NCBI GenBank assembly: GCA_020248405.1
Contig: JADCHQ010000012.1
Coordinates: 18,339-82,338, forward strand
Reading direction: 5' to 3'
DNA: 64,000 bases
Source: Rhodocyclaceae bacterium
Lineage (GTDB): Bacteria > Pseudomonadota > Gammaproteobacteria > Burkholderiales > Ga0077523
The notes beneath the pieces are model-generated. The model saw only the letters and a program-made list of their open reading frames with translations. It was not told where the DNA came from and searched no databases. Every line of letters starts with the position of its first letter. The stretch's first letter is position 1. Below are positions 8,097 to 17,373 of this stretch, one piece after another. A program made the translations under genes and the position numbers.

Positions 8097-9160
8097 GCGG
8101 TGCGGACGGGAGCTTCTCGGCGCGCTTGTCGCGCTGGCAGCGCGCCAATGGCCGCCAACACCTTCCCTGGCAGGGCACGCGCGATCCCTACCGCATATGG
8201 CTGTCCGAGATCATGCTGCAGCAGACCCAGGTGGGGGCCGTGATCCCATACTTCGAGCGGTTTCTGACGCGCTTTCCCCATGTGGCGGCACTGGCGGGCG
8301 CCGCCGAGGACGAGGTGCTGGCGCTGTGGAGCGGGTTGGGCTACTACGCCCGGGCGCGCAACCTTCATCGCGCCGCGCGTGAGGTGATGGCACAGCACGG
8401 CGGCCGTTTTCCGGCCAGTGCCGCGGCGCTGGAGAGTCTGCCCGGCGTGGGCCGTTCCACGGCCGCGGCCGTTGCGGCCTTCGCCTTTGGCGAACGGGGC
8501 GCGATTCTCGATGGCAACGTGAAGCGGGTGCTGGCGCGCCATGCAGGGGTGGAGGGGTGGCCGGGCGAGCCCGCCGTGACAGCGCGGTTGTGGGAGATCG
8601 CCGAGGCACGGCTGCCGGTTTCGGGCATCGAAGCCTACACCCAGGGTCTCATGGATCTGGGCAGCATGGTGTGTACCCGTGTCCGCCCGCGCTGCCTGCA
8701 ATGCCCGGTGACGGAGGATTGTGTCGCGCACCGGGCCAATGCCACGGAACGGCTGCCAGCCGCCCGGCCGCTTCGAGTGTTGCCGGAGCGACACACCACG
8801 TTGTTGATCCTCGACTGTTGCGGGCAGGTGCTGCTTGAGAAACGGCCTGCCAGCGGCATCTGGGGAGGTTTATGGAGTTTCCCGGAATTGGCAGTGGATG
8901 ACGACCCGGCCGCCGGCGCGCGGCGGCGCTTCGGCCTGGAGGCCGACTCTGCCGAAACCCTTGGCACGGTGGACCATGGTTTCACGCACTTCCGCCTGCG
9001 CATGCATCCCGTCCGGTTGAAGGTGCCGGCGCAAGCGCGCTGCAGCACCGGCGAGCACCGCCTATTATGGCTGCAGTCGGCTCAGGCCGCTGCGGTGGCG
9101 GTGCCGGCGCCCATCCGGCGCATCCTGTTGCAACTGGACCTTGGCGGGACCGCTGGCTGA
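8093..9160 (+). CDS. mutY: A/G-specific adenine DNA glycosylase MutY
   Basis: A 355-residue enzyme that removes adenine mispaired with 8-oxoguanine. It has the helix-hairpin-helix GPD fold with catalytic Glu in SEIM (E39) and Asp in ILDGNV (D140), the hairpin LPGVGRSTAAAV, an intact iron-sulfur loop C-x6-C-x2-C-x5-C (C194, C201, C204, C210), and a C-terminal NUDIX-like 8-oxoG recognition domain (LEKRPASGIWGGLWSFPE). GTG start overlaps the TGA of the diguanylate cyclase. It ends eight bases before the stop of the convergent Lon-N gene. Length normal for the family. Confidence 0.95.
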   Translation: MSGADGSFSARLSRWQRANGRQHLPWQGTRDPYRIWLSEIMLQQTQVGAVIPYFERFLTRFPHVAALAGAAEDEVLALWSGLGYYARARNLHRAAREVMAQHGGRFPASAAALESLPGVGRSTAAAVAAFAFGERGAILDGNVKRVLARHAGVEGWPGEPAVTARLWEIAEARLPVSGIEAYTQGLMDLGSMVCTRVRPRCLQCPVTEDCVAHRANATERLPAARPLRVLPERHTTLLILDCCGQVLLEKRPASGIWGGLWSFPELAVDDDPAAGARRRFGLEADSAETLGTVDHGFTHFRLRMHPVRLKVPAQARCSTGEHRLLWLQSAQAAAVAVPAPIRRILLQLDLGGTAG

Positions 9161-9168
9161 GGGGCTGC

Positions 9169-9744
9169 TCAGACGCTCTCGATCATTTGCAGCACCCGGT
9201 CCAGCCGTGCGGTGGCGTCGTTGGATACCAGCAGGCGCTGTTTTTCCAGCGGTTCAACGGGCAACAGTTCCACCAGCCGATAAGACAGCCAGGAGGCATC
9301 CTGGAATTGGTGGGGCGGCGGATACTCTTCCCCCAGGCGCTCGATCAACTCGCGCACCAGTCGCACGCAGGGGGCGTGGCGCTCGGCCACGGGTGCCACG
9401 GGCTCGGCATCGAGCAGCGCCACCTCCCCCAGCACCAGGCCGTCTTTGGCGACGCGCGTGGACAGCAGCCGGAAGCGGCGCATGCCGCGAGTGCGAAGCT
9501 CGAAAATGCCCAGTTGTGGCATGTCCCAGTGCTCGATGTGCGCCACGCAACCCACTTCGCTAGGCATGGCGGGCCCACCCACCTCACGACCTTCACTGAT
9601 CAGGCATACGCCGAAGCCGGTGCCGTCCCGCAGACAAGCCTTGGTCATGGCCAGATAGCGCTGCTCGAAGATGCGCAGCGCCAGGAGCCCGCCCGGGAAC
9701 AGCACCGTGTTGAGGGGGAAGATGGGCATGTGTTCGCCGGGCAT
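9169..9744 (-). CDS. LON peptidase N-terminal (substrate-binding) domain protein
   Basis: A 191-residue stand-alone Lon N-terminal (LAN/PUA-like) domain protein, without ATPase or protease parts. MPIFPLNTVLFPGGLLALRI is the family's N-terminal signature, followed by FEQRYLAM and the 'G.GVCLI..G.EVGGPA' region. The function of such single-domain proteins is not established; binding of protein substrates is assumed from Lon. ATG start has GAGG five bases upstream; an internal ATG five codons later is possible. It is the last gene of a minus-strand run beginning upstream with ubiX and is convergent with mutY. Confidence 0.8.
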   Translation of the reverse strand: MPGEHMPIFPLNTVLFPGGLLALRIFEQRYLAMTKACLRDGTGFGVCLISEGREVGGPAMPSEVGCVAHIEHWDMPQLGIFELRTRGMRRFRLLSTRVAKDGLVLGEVALLDAEPVAPVAERHAPCVRLVRELIERLGEEYPPPHQFQDASWLSYRLVELLPVEPLEKQRLLVSNDATARLDRVLQMIESV

Positions 9745-9754
9745 GGTGCCTCGC

Positions 9755-10381
9755 TCAGGGCTCCACCGGGGGTTCGCCCCAGCGGCGCACTAGGTCGTGA
9801 GGCATGCCGATCTGGTCGAGCACCCGCGCCACCACGAAGTCAACGATCTCCTGCACGCTGCGCGGCTGGTGGTAGAAGCCAGGGTTGGCGGGCAGAACGA
9901 TGGCGCCGGCGCGCTGCAGCCGCAGCATGTTCTCCAGGTGGATGGCCGAGAAGGGCGTCTCGCGCGGCACCAGCACCAGCCGACGCGACTCCTTGAGCAT
10001 CACGTCTGCGGCGCGCTCGATGAGGGTGTCGGCAAGCCCTGCGGCAATGGCCGCTAGGGTACCCATGGAGCACGGGCAGATCACCATGGCATCCGCCGGG
10101 TTGGAGCCCGAGGCGAGTGGCGCGAACCAGTCCTCGCGGCCGAACACCTCAAGCTGGCCTTCGGCGGCGCCGAAGGCCTCGGTGAAGTGGCGTTGCGCCT
10201 CGCGGGGCTGCGCGGGGAGCTTGAGGTCCAGTTCCTGGCGCGCCACCACCTGCGCCACTTGCGAGTAGATGAGCCACACCCGGGCGCCACCGCGCAGCAA
10301 CTGCTCCAGAAGCCGGATGCCATAGGCCATGCCCGAGGCGCCGGTGAGCGCCACGGCAACGGTGCGCGGTGCGACGCTCAT
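9755..10381 (-). CDS. ubiX: UbiX-family flavin prenyltransferase
   Basis: A 208-residue flavoprotein of the UbiX/Pad1 family, which attaches a dimethylallyl group to FMN to make the prenyl-FMN cofactor for UbiD decarboxylases (ubiquinone synthesis). Visible are the N-terminal flavin loop LTGASGMAYGIRLLE, the mid-region MVICPCSMGTLAAIAAGLAD, and LVLVPRETPFSAIHLENML. Its ATG overlaps the stop of the upstream coiled-coil protein gene (ATGA), and its stop lies 10 bases before the Lon-N gene start. No ubiD is in the window. The family assignment is firm, and the ubiquinone role is the usual one in proteobacteria. Confidence 0.9.
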   Translation of the reverse strand: MSVAPRTVAVALTGASGMAYGIRLLEQLLRGGARVWLIYSQVAQVVARQELDLKLPAQPREAQRHFTEAFGAAEGQLEVFGREDWFAPLASGSNPADAMVICPCSMGTLAAIAAGLADTLIERAADVMLKESRRLVLVPRETPFSAIHLENMLRLQRAGAIVLPANPGFYHQPRSVQEIVDFVVARVLDQIGMPHDLVRRWGEPPVEP

Positions 10382-10971
10382 TGGGCAGCGGCCTCGGGTG
10401 GTTCCGCAGGCCGGACCGCCGCAGCCGCCTCTCCTCGCAGCTTTGACACCAGCGCATCGAGACGCTCGACCTCGGCCTTGAGCGCTTCGAGTTCGCGCTT
10501 TTTCGCGGCAAGCTGGGCCTCGTCGCGCGCCAGGTCTGCCTCGCGCTTGCGCTTGGCCTCGGCCAGCGCGCACATCACCTCCAGAAATCGATCACCAACC
10601 GTTTCGGGCACGACTGGGGCGGCCTCCGCCTCCGGCTGCGTGCTGCTTTCCACCAGGGTGCCCTCCTCCGCCAGCAATTGCCAAGCGAGGGCACGCAGCG
10701 TGTGGTCGCGGCAGGACACGCGCTCGCGATAGATGGCCATGCGCACCATACCGCCGCGGGCGCGCGCGGGGCGTTCAAACACCACTTTGCGCCAATAGGT
10801 CACGTCATCACCGGCGACGGAAACCTTAGTGCGGTCGTAGAAGTGCTGATCGGCGCCGCTGGCGGAAACGCGCAACCACTCCGCGGCCGCGGCGCCTTGA
10901 TAGGGGAACAGCGCTGCCGCCGCACCTGCAGCAAGCAGCAGGCGCGCGTATCCGGGGCGCCGCTCAGGCAT
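10378..10971 (-). CDS. Surface-adhesin-E-like exported protein with C-terminal coiled coil
   Basis: A 197-residue protein with an N-terminal signal peptide ([19 protein letters not shown], cut likely after AAAA near residue 30), then a small domain of the surface-adhesin protein E type ('[20 protein letters not shown]...W.KVVFE'), including two cysteines (SCRDHT, VMCALAE). It ends in a charged coiled coil of about 60 residues rich in K, E, R and L. It overlaps rapZ upstream by 8 bases and ubiX downstream by 4. The function is unknown. The first domain occurs in many proteobacterial outer-surface or periplasmic proteins, and nothing here shows adhesion. Confidence 0.7.
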   Translation of the reverse strand: MPERRPGYARLLLAAGAAAALFPYQGAAAAEWLRVSASGADQHFYDRTKVSVAGDDVTYWRKVVFERPARARGGMVRMAIYRERVSCRDHTLRALAWQLLAEEGTLVESSTQPEAEAAPVVPETVGDRFLEVMCALAEAKRKREADLARDEAQLAAKKRELEALKAEVERLDALVSKLRGEAAAAVRPAEPPEAAAQ

Positions 10972-11809
10972 CGGCGAGCTCGCGGTGTCGCAGCGTCACT
11001 GGGCGCTCACCGCCGAAGTGACGTGACAGGGACTCGGCGAAGTACACCGACCGGTGACGCCCGCCTGTGCAGCCGATGGCCACCGTGAGATAGCTGCGGT
11101 TGTCGCGTACGAAGCATGGAAGCCAGTGCTCGATGAAGTCGCGAATGTGCTGCAACATGGCAATGGCGTTGGGGTCGGCTTCGAGAAAGGCGGCCACGGG
11201 CGCATCGCGGCCGGTGAGGGGTCTCAGCCGTGGATCGTAGTGGGGGTTGGGCAGGCAACGCACGTCGAACACGAAGTCCGCGTCCAGCGGGATACCGTGC
11301 TTGAAGCCGAAGGACTGGAACAGCAAGGTTAGATCGGCCGCTGCCTGCAGGCTGACGAACTCGCGCACCCAGCGGCGCAGCGTGCCCGCCGCCAGGTCGC
11401 TGGTGTCGATACGGTGGCCGATGTCCACTAGCGGCTGGAGCAGGATGCGCTCGCGCTCAATGCACTCGGTAAGCGTTAAGCGGCCATCGGAAAGGGGATG
11501 GCGGCGGCGTGTTTCCGAAAATCGCTTCACCAGCGTGTCGGTCTTGGCATCGAGGAACAATACTTTGATGTCGTTCACCCGCCCGGAGAGCGCCTCGCGC
11601 TGGCGCGGTACCTCGCCCAGGCCATCGCCGCTGCGCACGTCGACACTCACCGCCACCCGGTCGTAGCCGGAGGTCTTGAGAAACTGCACCAGTTCCACCA
11701 GTAGCCGGGCGGGGAGGTTGTCCACCACGTAGAAGCCGGCGTCCTCGAGGACGTTCAGGGCAATGCTCTTGCCCGATCCCGAAAGCCCGCTGATCAGCAC
11801 CAGCTGCAT
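10964..11809 (-). CDS. rapZ: RNase adapter protein RapZ
   Basis: A 281-residue P-loop protein of the YvcJ/RapZ family, matching the usual length. Walker A GLSGSGKS is at residues 8-15, followed by VVDNLP. The C-terminal half contains the conserved [11 protein letters not shown] segment used in ligand and RNA binding. In Enterobacteria RapZ guides RNase E to the small RNA GlmZ and senses glucosamine-6-phosphate; in betaproteobacteria the target is not settled. It follows hprK in the standard order ptsN-hprK-rapZ. Confidence 0.95.
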   Translation of the reverse strand: MQLVLISGLSGSGKSIALNVLEDAGFYVVDNLPARLLVELVQFLKTSGYDRVAVSVDVRSGDGLGEVPRQREALSGRVNDIKVLFLDAKTDTLVKRFSETRRRHPLSDGRLTLTECIERERILLQPLVDIGHRIDTSDLAAGTLRRWVREFVSLQAAADLTLLFQSFGFKHGIPLDADFVFDVRCLPNPHYDPRLRPLTGRDAPVAAFLEADPNAIAMLQHIRDFIEHWLPCFVRDNRSYLTVAIGCTGGRHRSVYFAESLSRHFGGERPVTLRHRELADA

Positions 11810-11853
11810 GGCGAAGGCCGGAGCTCAAGCCCCGCCGAGGCCGGCGAGCACGC

Positions 11854-12810
11854 TCACGACGGCTCCTCGGGCGTGCCGGAGTCCATCTGCTGCTCCTGGC
11901 GGCGGATGAAGTCTTGCGTGCTGTCGATGCCGCGCAGCTGCAGCACGTAGTTGCGCACCGCCGCCTCCACGAGCACGGCGAGGTTGCGTCCCGCGGCCAC
12001 CGGCAGCTGCACCTTGCGCACGGACACACCCATGATCTCCTCGGAACTGGCGTTCAACGGCAGGCGGTCGAGACCGGGAAACTGGCCTCCCACCGGGCGC
12101 TCGAGCTGCACGATGAGCTTGAGGTTCTTGCGCTGGCGCACCGCGGTTTCGCCGAAGATGGTGCGGATGTTGAGCATGCCCAGGCCGCGGACTTCGAGGA
12201 AGTCCTTGAGCAGTTCGGGGCAGCGCCCTTCCAGGGTTTGCGGGGCGATGTGGTAAAGCTCGGTCACATCGTCGGCCACCAGCCCGCTGCCACGGGTGAT
12301 GAGTTCCAGCGCAAGCTCGCTCTTGCCCACGCCGCTGTCGCCGGTGATCAGCACGCCCATGCCCAGCACGTCCAGCATCACCCCGTGGCGGGTGACGAAT
12401 TCCGCCAGCACCCGCCCCAGGTAGGTGCGCAGCACCCAGATGATCTGCAGGCTGGGCAGCGGCGAGGACAACATGGGCACGTTGAGCGCTGAGGACAGGC
12501 TCGCCAGCACTTCTGGGGCATGCTCGCCGTCGCTCAGGATCAGGCAGGCCATGCCGCTCGCCGACAGATAGTCGAGCAGCTGCCGGCGGGTGTCCTCGTC
12601 GAGGCTTTGCAGGTACTCGGCCTCGGTGTGGCTGAAAATCTGGATCCAGTTCGGATGGATGAAGTTGAGGTGCCCCGTGAGGCCCTTGCTCGAGCCGCTG
12701 ATGCGCTGCGAGTCGAGCACCGGGCAGGTGGCCCGGTCCCCCTGCAGCCAGGTGAGCTTGAGCTCCGAGCGGTTCTCGTCAAACAGCTGTGCGATGCTGA
12801 CCTGGGGCAT
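11854..12810 (-). CDS. hprK: HPr kinase/phosphorylase
   Basis: A 318-residue bifunctional kinase/phosphorylase acting on a seryl residue of HPr-type carriers. It has the N-terminal HprK domain, then Walker A GDSGVGKSELALELI, the catalytic region LVADDVTE, and the signature LEVRGLGMLNIRTIFGE. ATG start lies inside the 3' end of ptsN, overlapping it by 32 bases. In many betaproteobacteria this gene is found with ptsN in an incomplete PTS used for regulation rather than sugar uptake. No ptsH or ptsI is in the window. Confidence 0.95.
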   Translation of the reverse strand: MPQVSIAQLFDENRSELKLTWLQGDRATCPVLDSQRISGSSKGLTGHLNFIHPNWIQIFSHTEAEYLQSLDEDTRRQLLDYLSASGMACLILSDGEHAPEVLASLSSALNVPMLSSPLPSLQIIWVLRTYLGRVLAEFVTRHGVMLDVLGMGVLITGDSGVGKSELALELITRGSGLVADDVTELYHIAPQTLEGRCPELLKDFLEVRGLGMLNIRTIFGETAVRQRKNLKLIVQLERPVGGQFPGLDRLPLNASSEEIMGVSVRKVQLPVAAGRNLAVLVEAAVRNYVLQLRGIDSTQDFIRRQEQQMDSGTPEEPS

Positions 12811-13264
12811 TGGGTTCCCAAACGGCGATGGCGTTGTGAAGCGCGGCGGCGCTGGAGGCCGCGCACAGTCGCGCGCGCATCTCGCGGTCGTTGAACATCT
12901 CTGCCAGCTCGGACAGGATCTGCAGATGCAGGTCGGTTGCCTTCTCCGGCACCAGCAACACGAACACGAGATTGACCGGATTGCCGTCTGGCGCCTCGAA
13001 GGGGATCGGCTGGCGGATGCGCACAAACGCTCCGGCGGCTTCCTTGAGACCCTTCACGCGGCCGTGGGGAACGGCCACGCCATGACCCAACCCCGTGGAG
13101 CCTAGCCGCTCGCGGGCGAACAGGCTGTCGTACACCGTGGAGCGGGACACGCCGATGGAGTTTTCAAACAGCAGGCCGGCGTGCTCGAACACGCGCTTCT
13201 TGCTGGCCACGTCGAGGTTGTCGATGACGCGTTCCAGGGGCAGCAGGTGGGACAGCAGGCTCAT
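12779..13264 (-). CDS. ptsN: Nitrogen PTS EIIA component PtsN
   Basis: A 161-residue PTS EIIA (fructose/mannitol type) domain protein. The phosphorylatable His is H67 in HGVAVPHGR, and the fold is conserved through LVFVLLVPEKATDLHLQIL. It relays phosphate from NPr to regulatory targets (potassium and nitrogen control) and is not a sugar permease. It lies 31 bases after rpoN and overlaps hprK. The usual hpf (ribosome hibernation factor) gene between rpoN and ptsN is not present. Confidence 0.93.
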   Translation of the reverse strand: MSLLSHLLPLERVIDNLDVASKKRVFEHAGLLFENSIGVSRSTVYDSLFARERLGSTGLGHGVAVPHGRVKGLKEAAGAFVRIRQPIPFEAPDGNPVNLVFVLLVPEKATDLHLQILSELAEMFNDREMRARLCAASSAAALHNAIAVWEPNAPGQHRTAV

Positions 13265-13295
13265 GGGGAACGGAGGGCGGCGATGGCGCGGGCGA

Positions 13296-14822
13296 TCAGA
13301 TCGCCTTGCGCAGGTTGACCGGCAGAATCTGTAGCGACTCGCGGTACTTGGCGATGGTGCGGCGGGCCACCACGATGCCCTGCTTGCCCAGGATCTCGGA
13401 GATCTGGCTATCGGACAACGGCCGATGCGAGTCTTCCTCTCCCACCATCTGCTTGATGAGCGCGCGGATGGCCGTCGCGGAGCATGCGCCGCCGGTATCG
13501 GTAGCCACGTGGCTGCCGAAGAAATACTTCAGCTCGAAGATGCCGCGCGGGGTGAGCATGAACTTCTGGGTGGTCACGCGCGAGATGGTGGACTCATGCA
13601 GGCCCAGCAGGTCGGCGATCTCGCGCAGCACCAACGGCCGCATGGCAACCTCGCCATGCTCGAAGAAGTGGCGCTGGCGGTCCACGATGCATTGGGACAC
13701 CCTCAGGATGGTGTCGAAGCGCTGCTGGACGTTCTTGATGAGCCACTTCGCCTCCTGCAACTGGCTGGAGAGCTGCTGGTGGCTGGCGTCACGGTTGCGC
13801 GACAGGATGTCGGCATACAGGCGGTTTACGCGCAGCCGAGGCATGGCGTCGGGGTTGAGCGACGCCAGCCACATACCCTTCACCTTGCGCACGATCACGT
13901 CGGCCACCACGTAGCGCGCCTCGTCGCGGGAGAAGCGAGACCCGGGCCTGGGGTCCAGCCCGGTGATCACCCGCTGCACTTCCCGCAAGGTGTCCTGGTC
14001 GCACTTCAGCACCCGCTTGAGGCGCGCGAAGTCGCGTGCCGCCAGGGCATCGAGGTGGTCGCGCACCACTGTCAGCGCCAAGCTCCGGTATTGCGTCTCG
14101 ACCGGCATCGCGCGCAGTTGCAACTCGAGGCATTCGGCAAGGCTGCGGGCGCCGACCCCGGCGGGCTCGAGCTGCTGCACGTGGCGCAGGGCCACCAGCA
14201 GATCGTCCGCGTCCGCCTGCAGGTCCGCGAGCAGCGCCGCCGCGAGCTCAGCGAGGTCGGTCTTCAGGTAGCCGTCGTCATCCAGGGAATCCACGATGGC
14301 CCCGGCGAGCTGCTTGTCGTGGAAGGGCAGCGGCACCATGTTGAGCTGCCAGAGCAGGTGCTCCCGCAGGTTGGGGGCGCCAGCGGCTGTCTGCGGGTAG
14401 TCGCCATCCTCGCCCTCGGGCGGCTGACTGCCGCCGTAGCTGCCTTCATCCGTCCAGTCGGGCTCCTCGGGCCGGTCGGCCTCGGCCGATGCGGCGGCCG
14501 AGCCGGCCGCCTCGGGCAATTCGGGCCGCGACTCGTCGAAATCGTCCATGGTCGAGTCGGGGGCGCCGCCGCTGTCGGACGGGCTATCGCCACCAGCGGA
14601 AGCCTCGGCAGCGCTTTCGGGTTGCCCTTCGCCGGGCGCGCCCGAGCTGCCGCCCGCGGAGTCGTCGTCGTCGTCGCGTTCGAGCAGAGGGTTTTCCTGC
14701 AGGAACTTTTCCAGTTCCTGGTTGAGCTCGAGCGTGGATAGCTGGAGAAGCCTGATCGACTGCTGCAGCTGAGGCGTGAGCGTCAGGTGCTGCGACAGCT
14801 TGAGCTGCAGGGAGGGCTTCAT
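13296..14822 (-). CDS. rpoN: RNA polymerase sigma-54 factor RpoN
   Basis: A 508-residue sigma-54. Region I (LKLSQHLTLTPQLQQSIRLL) at the N-terminus interacts with activators. A long acidic, low-complexity region II (about 45-130, rich in D, E, S, G and P) follows, then the core-binding domain, a helix-turn-helix (LGLHESTISRVT) and the RpoN box ARRTIAKYRE near the C-terminus. It directs transcription from -24/-12 promoters together with activators such as the response regulator encoded at 37409-38863. Slightly longer than E. coli RpoN because of region II. It follows lptB in the usual lpt-rpoN order. Confidence 0.97.
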   Translation of the reverse strand: MKPSLQLKLSQHLTLTPQLQQSIRLLQLSTLELNQELEKFLQENPLLERDDDDDSAGGSSGAPGEGQPESAAEASAGGDSPSDSGGAPDSTMDDFDESRPELPEAAGSAAASAEADRPEEPDWTDEGSYGGSQPPEGEDGDYPQTAAGAPNLREHLLWQLNMVPLPFHDKQLAGAIVDSLDDDGYLKTDLAELAAALLADLQADADDLLVALRHVQQLEPAGVGARSLAECLELQLRAMPVETQYRSLALTVVRDHLDALAARDFARLKRVLKCDQDTLREVQRVITGLDPRPGSRFSRDEARYVVADVIVRKVKGMWLASLNPDAMPRLRVNRLYADILSRNRDASHQQLSSQLQEAKWLIKNVQQRFDTILRVSQCIVDRQRHFFEHGEVAMRPLVLREIADLLGLHESTISRVTTQKFMLTPRGIFELKYFFGSHVATDTGGACSATAIRALIKQMVGEEDSHRPLSDSQISEILGKQGIVVARRTIAKYRESLQILPVNLRKAI

Positions 14823-14899
14823 GGAAAACCGCCGCGGGCGCGGTGAAGCGCGACGAAACCTATGGGGAGGGGAACGAGAATCGGGCCATGGACTGCCGC

Positions 14900-15649
14900 T
14901 TATAGCTTGAAATGCTCGCCCAGATAGACTTTTCGCACCGATTCATTATAGACGATCTCCTCTGGATGACCGTATGCCAGCACCGAGCCGTCGTTGATGA
15001 TGTAGGCCCGATCACAGATGCCGAGCGTCTCGCGCACATTGTGGTCGGTGATCAGCACGCCGATGCCGCGATCCTTGAGGAAGCGGATGATGCGTTGAAT
15101 CTCGATCACGGCGATCGGGTCCACGCCCGCGAAGGGTTCGTCCAGCAGGATGAAGCGCGGATCGCTGGCGAGTGCCCTGGCGATCTCGACGCGGCGCCGC
15201 TCGCCCCCGGAAAGGCTGACCGCCGGGCTGTTGCGAAGGTGCGACACGTGAAGGTCCATGAGTAGCGCATCGAGGCGCTCCCCCACCTGCGTTCTTGGCA
15301 GATTGGCCAGTTCGAGCACGGCGCGGATGTTCTCGGACACCGTGAGCTTTCGGAAGATGGAGGGTTCCTGGGGAAGGTAGGACAGTCCAAGGCGTGCCCG
15401 TTTGTGGATGGGCAGGCGGCTCACGTTGCAGCCGTCGAGGAATATCTCGCCGCCATCGAGCGGCACCAGTCCTACCATCATGTAGAAGCAGGTGGTCTTG
15501 CCCGCGCCGTTGGGCCCCAGCAGCCCAACCACCTCGCCGCTGCGCACTTCCAGGGACACATCCCTGACAACGGTGCGGGCGCGATAGCGTTTGGCCAGCG
15601 AAGCCGCGCGCAGATCCGACACAGCGGCGCCTGCGTCGGGTGCGCTCAC
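14900..15649 (-). CDS. lptB: LPS export ABC transporter ATPase LptB
   Basis: A 249-residue ABC ATPase that powers LPS extraction from the inner membrane with LptFG. Walker [17 protein letters not shown], signature [17 protein letters not shown], Walker [16 protein letters not shown] and the H-loop [10 protein letters not shown] are all intact. The GTG start chosen overlaps the lptA stop (GTGA); a second GTG nine codons on is possible and would give the more usual length. lptFG are not in the window. Confidence 0.95.
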   Translation of the reverse strand: MSAPDAGAAVSDLRAASLAKRYRARTVVRDVSLEVRSGEVVGLLGPNGAGKTTCFYMMVGLVPLDGGEIFLDGCNVSRLPIHKRARLGLSYLPQEPSIFRKLTVSENIRAVLELANLPRTQVGERLDALLMDLHVSHLRNSPAVSLSGGERRRVEIARALASDPRFILLDEPFAGVDPIAVIEIQRIIRFLKDRGIGVLITDHNVRETLGICDRAYIINDGSVLAYGHPEEIVYNESVRKVYLGEHFKL

Positions 15650-16269
15650 CGGGTGCCGCCCGAGAGATCCGGGGCGGGCTTCAGTACGCTGCCCCCGGCT
15701 GCGGCACCGGGCACGCCTTCGCCGGGCTTGGCCTTGGGCTGAATCACAGCCCGCACCCGCCCGCCGCCCTGGCCAGCGGGCGCGCTGGTGCCGCCGGCAT
15801 TGCCATGGACCTGGAAGAATTCGGTGGTGGCGTTGTAGGAGATGTAGTCGCCGCGCACCTCGTCGCCACCTTTGGTGAGGTGGGCCGCGTTGAACATTTG
15901 CAGCAGGTCTTTCTTGCCGTCGTATTCCAGGCGTTCGGCGAACCCGTCCACGTACTCGTCGACGCCGTCGCGCTTCTGGCGAAACGTTGCCGGGCGGCCC
16001 CATGCCACGCCGTAGCTGAAGCCTTCGGCATCCTGGCGCACCACCACCCGGTCACCGCGCAGCCGCAGGGTTCCCTGTGTGATCACCACGTTGCCCTCGA
16101 ACACCGATTCCTTCTTCGCATCATCCACCAGCATGCGGTCTGATTCAATGTTGAGCGGTTTCTGGCGGTCGGCCTTCTCGGCAGCAGCCGAAAAGGCCGC
16201 CAGGGCGAGCATGCCCGCCAAAAGCGCTTCAGCGGCGCGGGTCGAGCGGAGCAGCGATGGGACCGTCAT
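15646..16269 (-). CDS. lptA: LPS transport periplasmic protein LptA
   Basis: A 207-residue periplasmic OstA/LptA-fold protein that bridges LptC and LptD during LPS transport. It has a signal peptide ([15 protein letters not shown]) followed by the beta-jellyroll repeats [40 protein letters not shown] and [16 protein letters not shown]. The C-terminal 40 residues are low complexity (G, P, A rich). Its start overlaps lptC by 41 bases, and it is coupled to lptB by a 4-base overlap. Confidence 0.92.
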   Translation of the reverse strand: MTVPSLLRSTRAAEALLAGMLALAAFSAAAEKADRQKPLNIESDRMLVDDAKKESVFEGNVVITQGTLRLRGDRVVVRQDAEGFSYGVAWGRPATFRQKRDGVDEYVDGFAERLEYDGKKDLLQMFNAAHLTKGGDEVRGDYISYNATTEFFQVHGNAGGTSAPAGQGGGRVRAVIQPKAKPGEGVPGAAAGGSVLKPAPDLSGGTR

Positions 16270-16837
16270 AGTGGACCTTCACGTTTGACAGCATCTTCAG
16301 GGTCCTGGCGCGGTTGTTGAATTCCATGCCCACACCATCTGCCCGCAGCGTGCCGCGGGTCAGGGTGACGGGCTTGTCGGTACGCGCGAGGTCCTGGTCG
16401 GGGATCAGGTGCAGAAACTCGGTGGCCAGGTGCAGAGGCGGGGCATCGGCATAGGCAGCGCGCGAGATGCGTACCGCGCCGGTGAAGAAAACGCTTTCGC
16501 CGTTACGCGACAGCAACGCCCGCCGCGCGGTTGCATGCACCGGCGCCGCGGGGGGCGCGTAATGGAAGAATTCCGGCTCCTCCACCTGGGTGCTGTCGTC
16601 GTCGGGGTGGTGGACCATGCGCCGCCCGTTCAGGGCGTGGCGGCGTGTGCCGTCGGGGTAGAGCTTCACGGCCGCGAAATTCTCCATGATCATGTCCGGG
16701 TCGTGGCGGCTAGTGCCATCCCTGGGCGGGGTGGGCGGGCGCACGCGCTGGTCGAGCCAGCCGGTGAGCCCTGCCAACAGCGCCAGCAAAAGCACCGGGT
16801 ACCAGCGGACGAGCCGGTCGGCCAGCGACGAGTTCAT
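16229..16837 (-). CDS. lptC: LPS export protein LptC
   Basis: A 202-residue bitopic inner-membrane protein: one N-terminal transmembrane helix (VLLLALLAGLTGWL) then the LptC jellyroll domain with the typical 'NFAAVKLYPDGTRRHALNGRRM..HPDDDSTQVEEPEF' pattern. It takes LPS from LptBFG and passes it to LptA. It overlaps kdsC upstream by 4 bases and lptA by 41, an unusually long overlap for this operon. Confidence 0.9.
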   Translation of the reverse strand: MNSSLADRLVRWYPVLLLALLAGLTGWLDQRVRPPTPPRDGTSRHDPDMIMENFAAVKLYPDGTRRHALNGRRMVHHPDDDSTQVEEPEFFHYAPPAAPVHATARRALLSRNGESVFFTGAVRISRAAYADAPPLHLATEFLHLIPDQDLARTDKPVTLTRGTLRADGVGMEFNNRARTLKMLSNVKVHYDGPIAAPLDPRR

Positions 16838-17364
16838 GCCAGAAAGGCGGCCTGTGCCGCCTCCAGCCGCCCTTGCGCGCGAAGGATGTATTCGCAGGCC
16901 TCTCGGACTGCCCCGCGGCCGCCCGAAGCCGCGGTCACCACGTGGGCGTGGCTGCGCACCAAGTCCGGCGCACCGGGCACGGATATGGCAAGGCCGCAGC
17001 GACGCAGCACAGGCAAGTCGGGGAGATCGTCACCCATGTAGCTTGCCTCGGCCGGGTCGAGTCCAACTTCGGCGAGCAATTCCGCAAAGGCGGCAAGCTT
17101 GTTCTCCACCCCCTGGCGCAACAAGGCGATGCCAAGCTCGGCCGCGCGCAGTTCCACGGTCCGTGAGCGGCGGCCGGTGATGATGCCCAGCAATACGCCG
17201 CTGCCAGCCAACATCTTCAGCCCCAGCCCGTCGAGAATGCTGAAGCCTTTGGATTCCTGGCCGGCGTCGTCGAGCCAGACGGTGCCGTCGGTCAACACGC
17301 CATCCACGTCAAAGGCCGCAAGACGGATCCGGCGTGCGCGCGCCTCTGGACTCGGACTTGTCAC
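16834..17364 (-). CDS. kdsC: 3-deoxy-D-manno-octulosonate 8-phosphate phosphatase KdsC
   Basis: A 176-residue HAD phosphatase without a cap domain that makes Kdo from Kdo-8-phosphate, the second-last step before CMP-Kdo. Motif I is FDVDGVLTDG with catalytic Asp 19 and 21; ITGRRS is motif II and YMGDDLPDLPVL motif IV. GTG start nine bases after the kdsD stop. The order kdsD-kdsC-lptC-lptA-lptB joins Kdo synthesis with LPS export. Confidence 0.95.
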   Translation of the reverse strand: MTSPSPEARARRIRLAAFDVDGVLTDGTVWLDDAGQESKGFSILDGLGLKMLAGSGVLLGIITGRRSRTVELRAAELGIALLRQGVENKLAAFAELLAEVGLDPAEASYMGDDLPDLPVLRRCGLAISVPGAPDLVRSHAHVVTAASGGRGAVREACEYILRAQGRLEAAQAAFLA

Positions 17365-17373
17365 GGTGCTGGT

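Noticed and set aside
13425..14741. Open frame of over 430 codons opposite rpoN.
   Set aside because: rpoN on the minus strand has all sigma-54 signatures; the opposite frame has none and no ribosome site.
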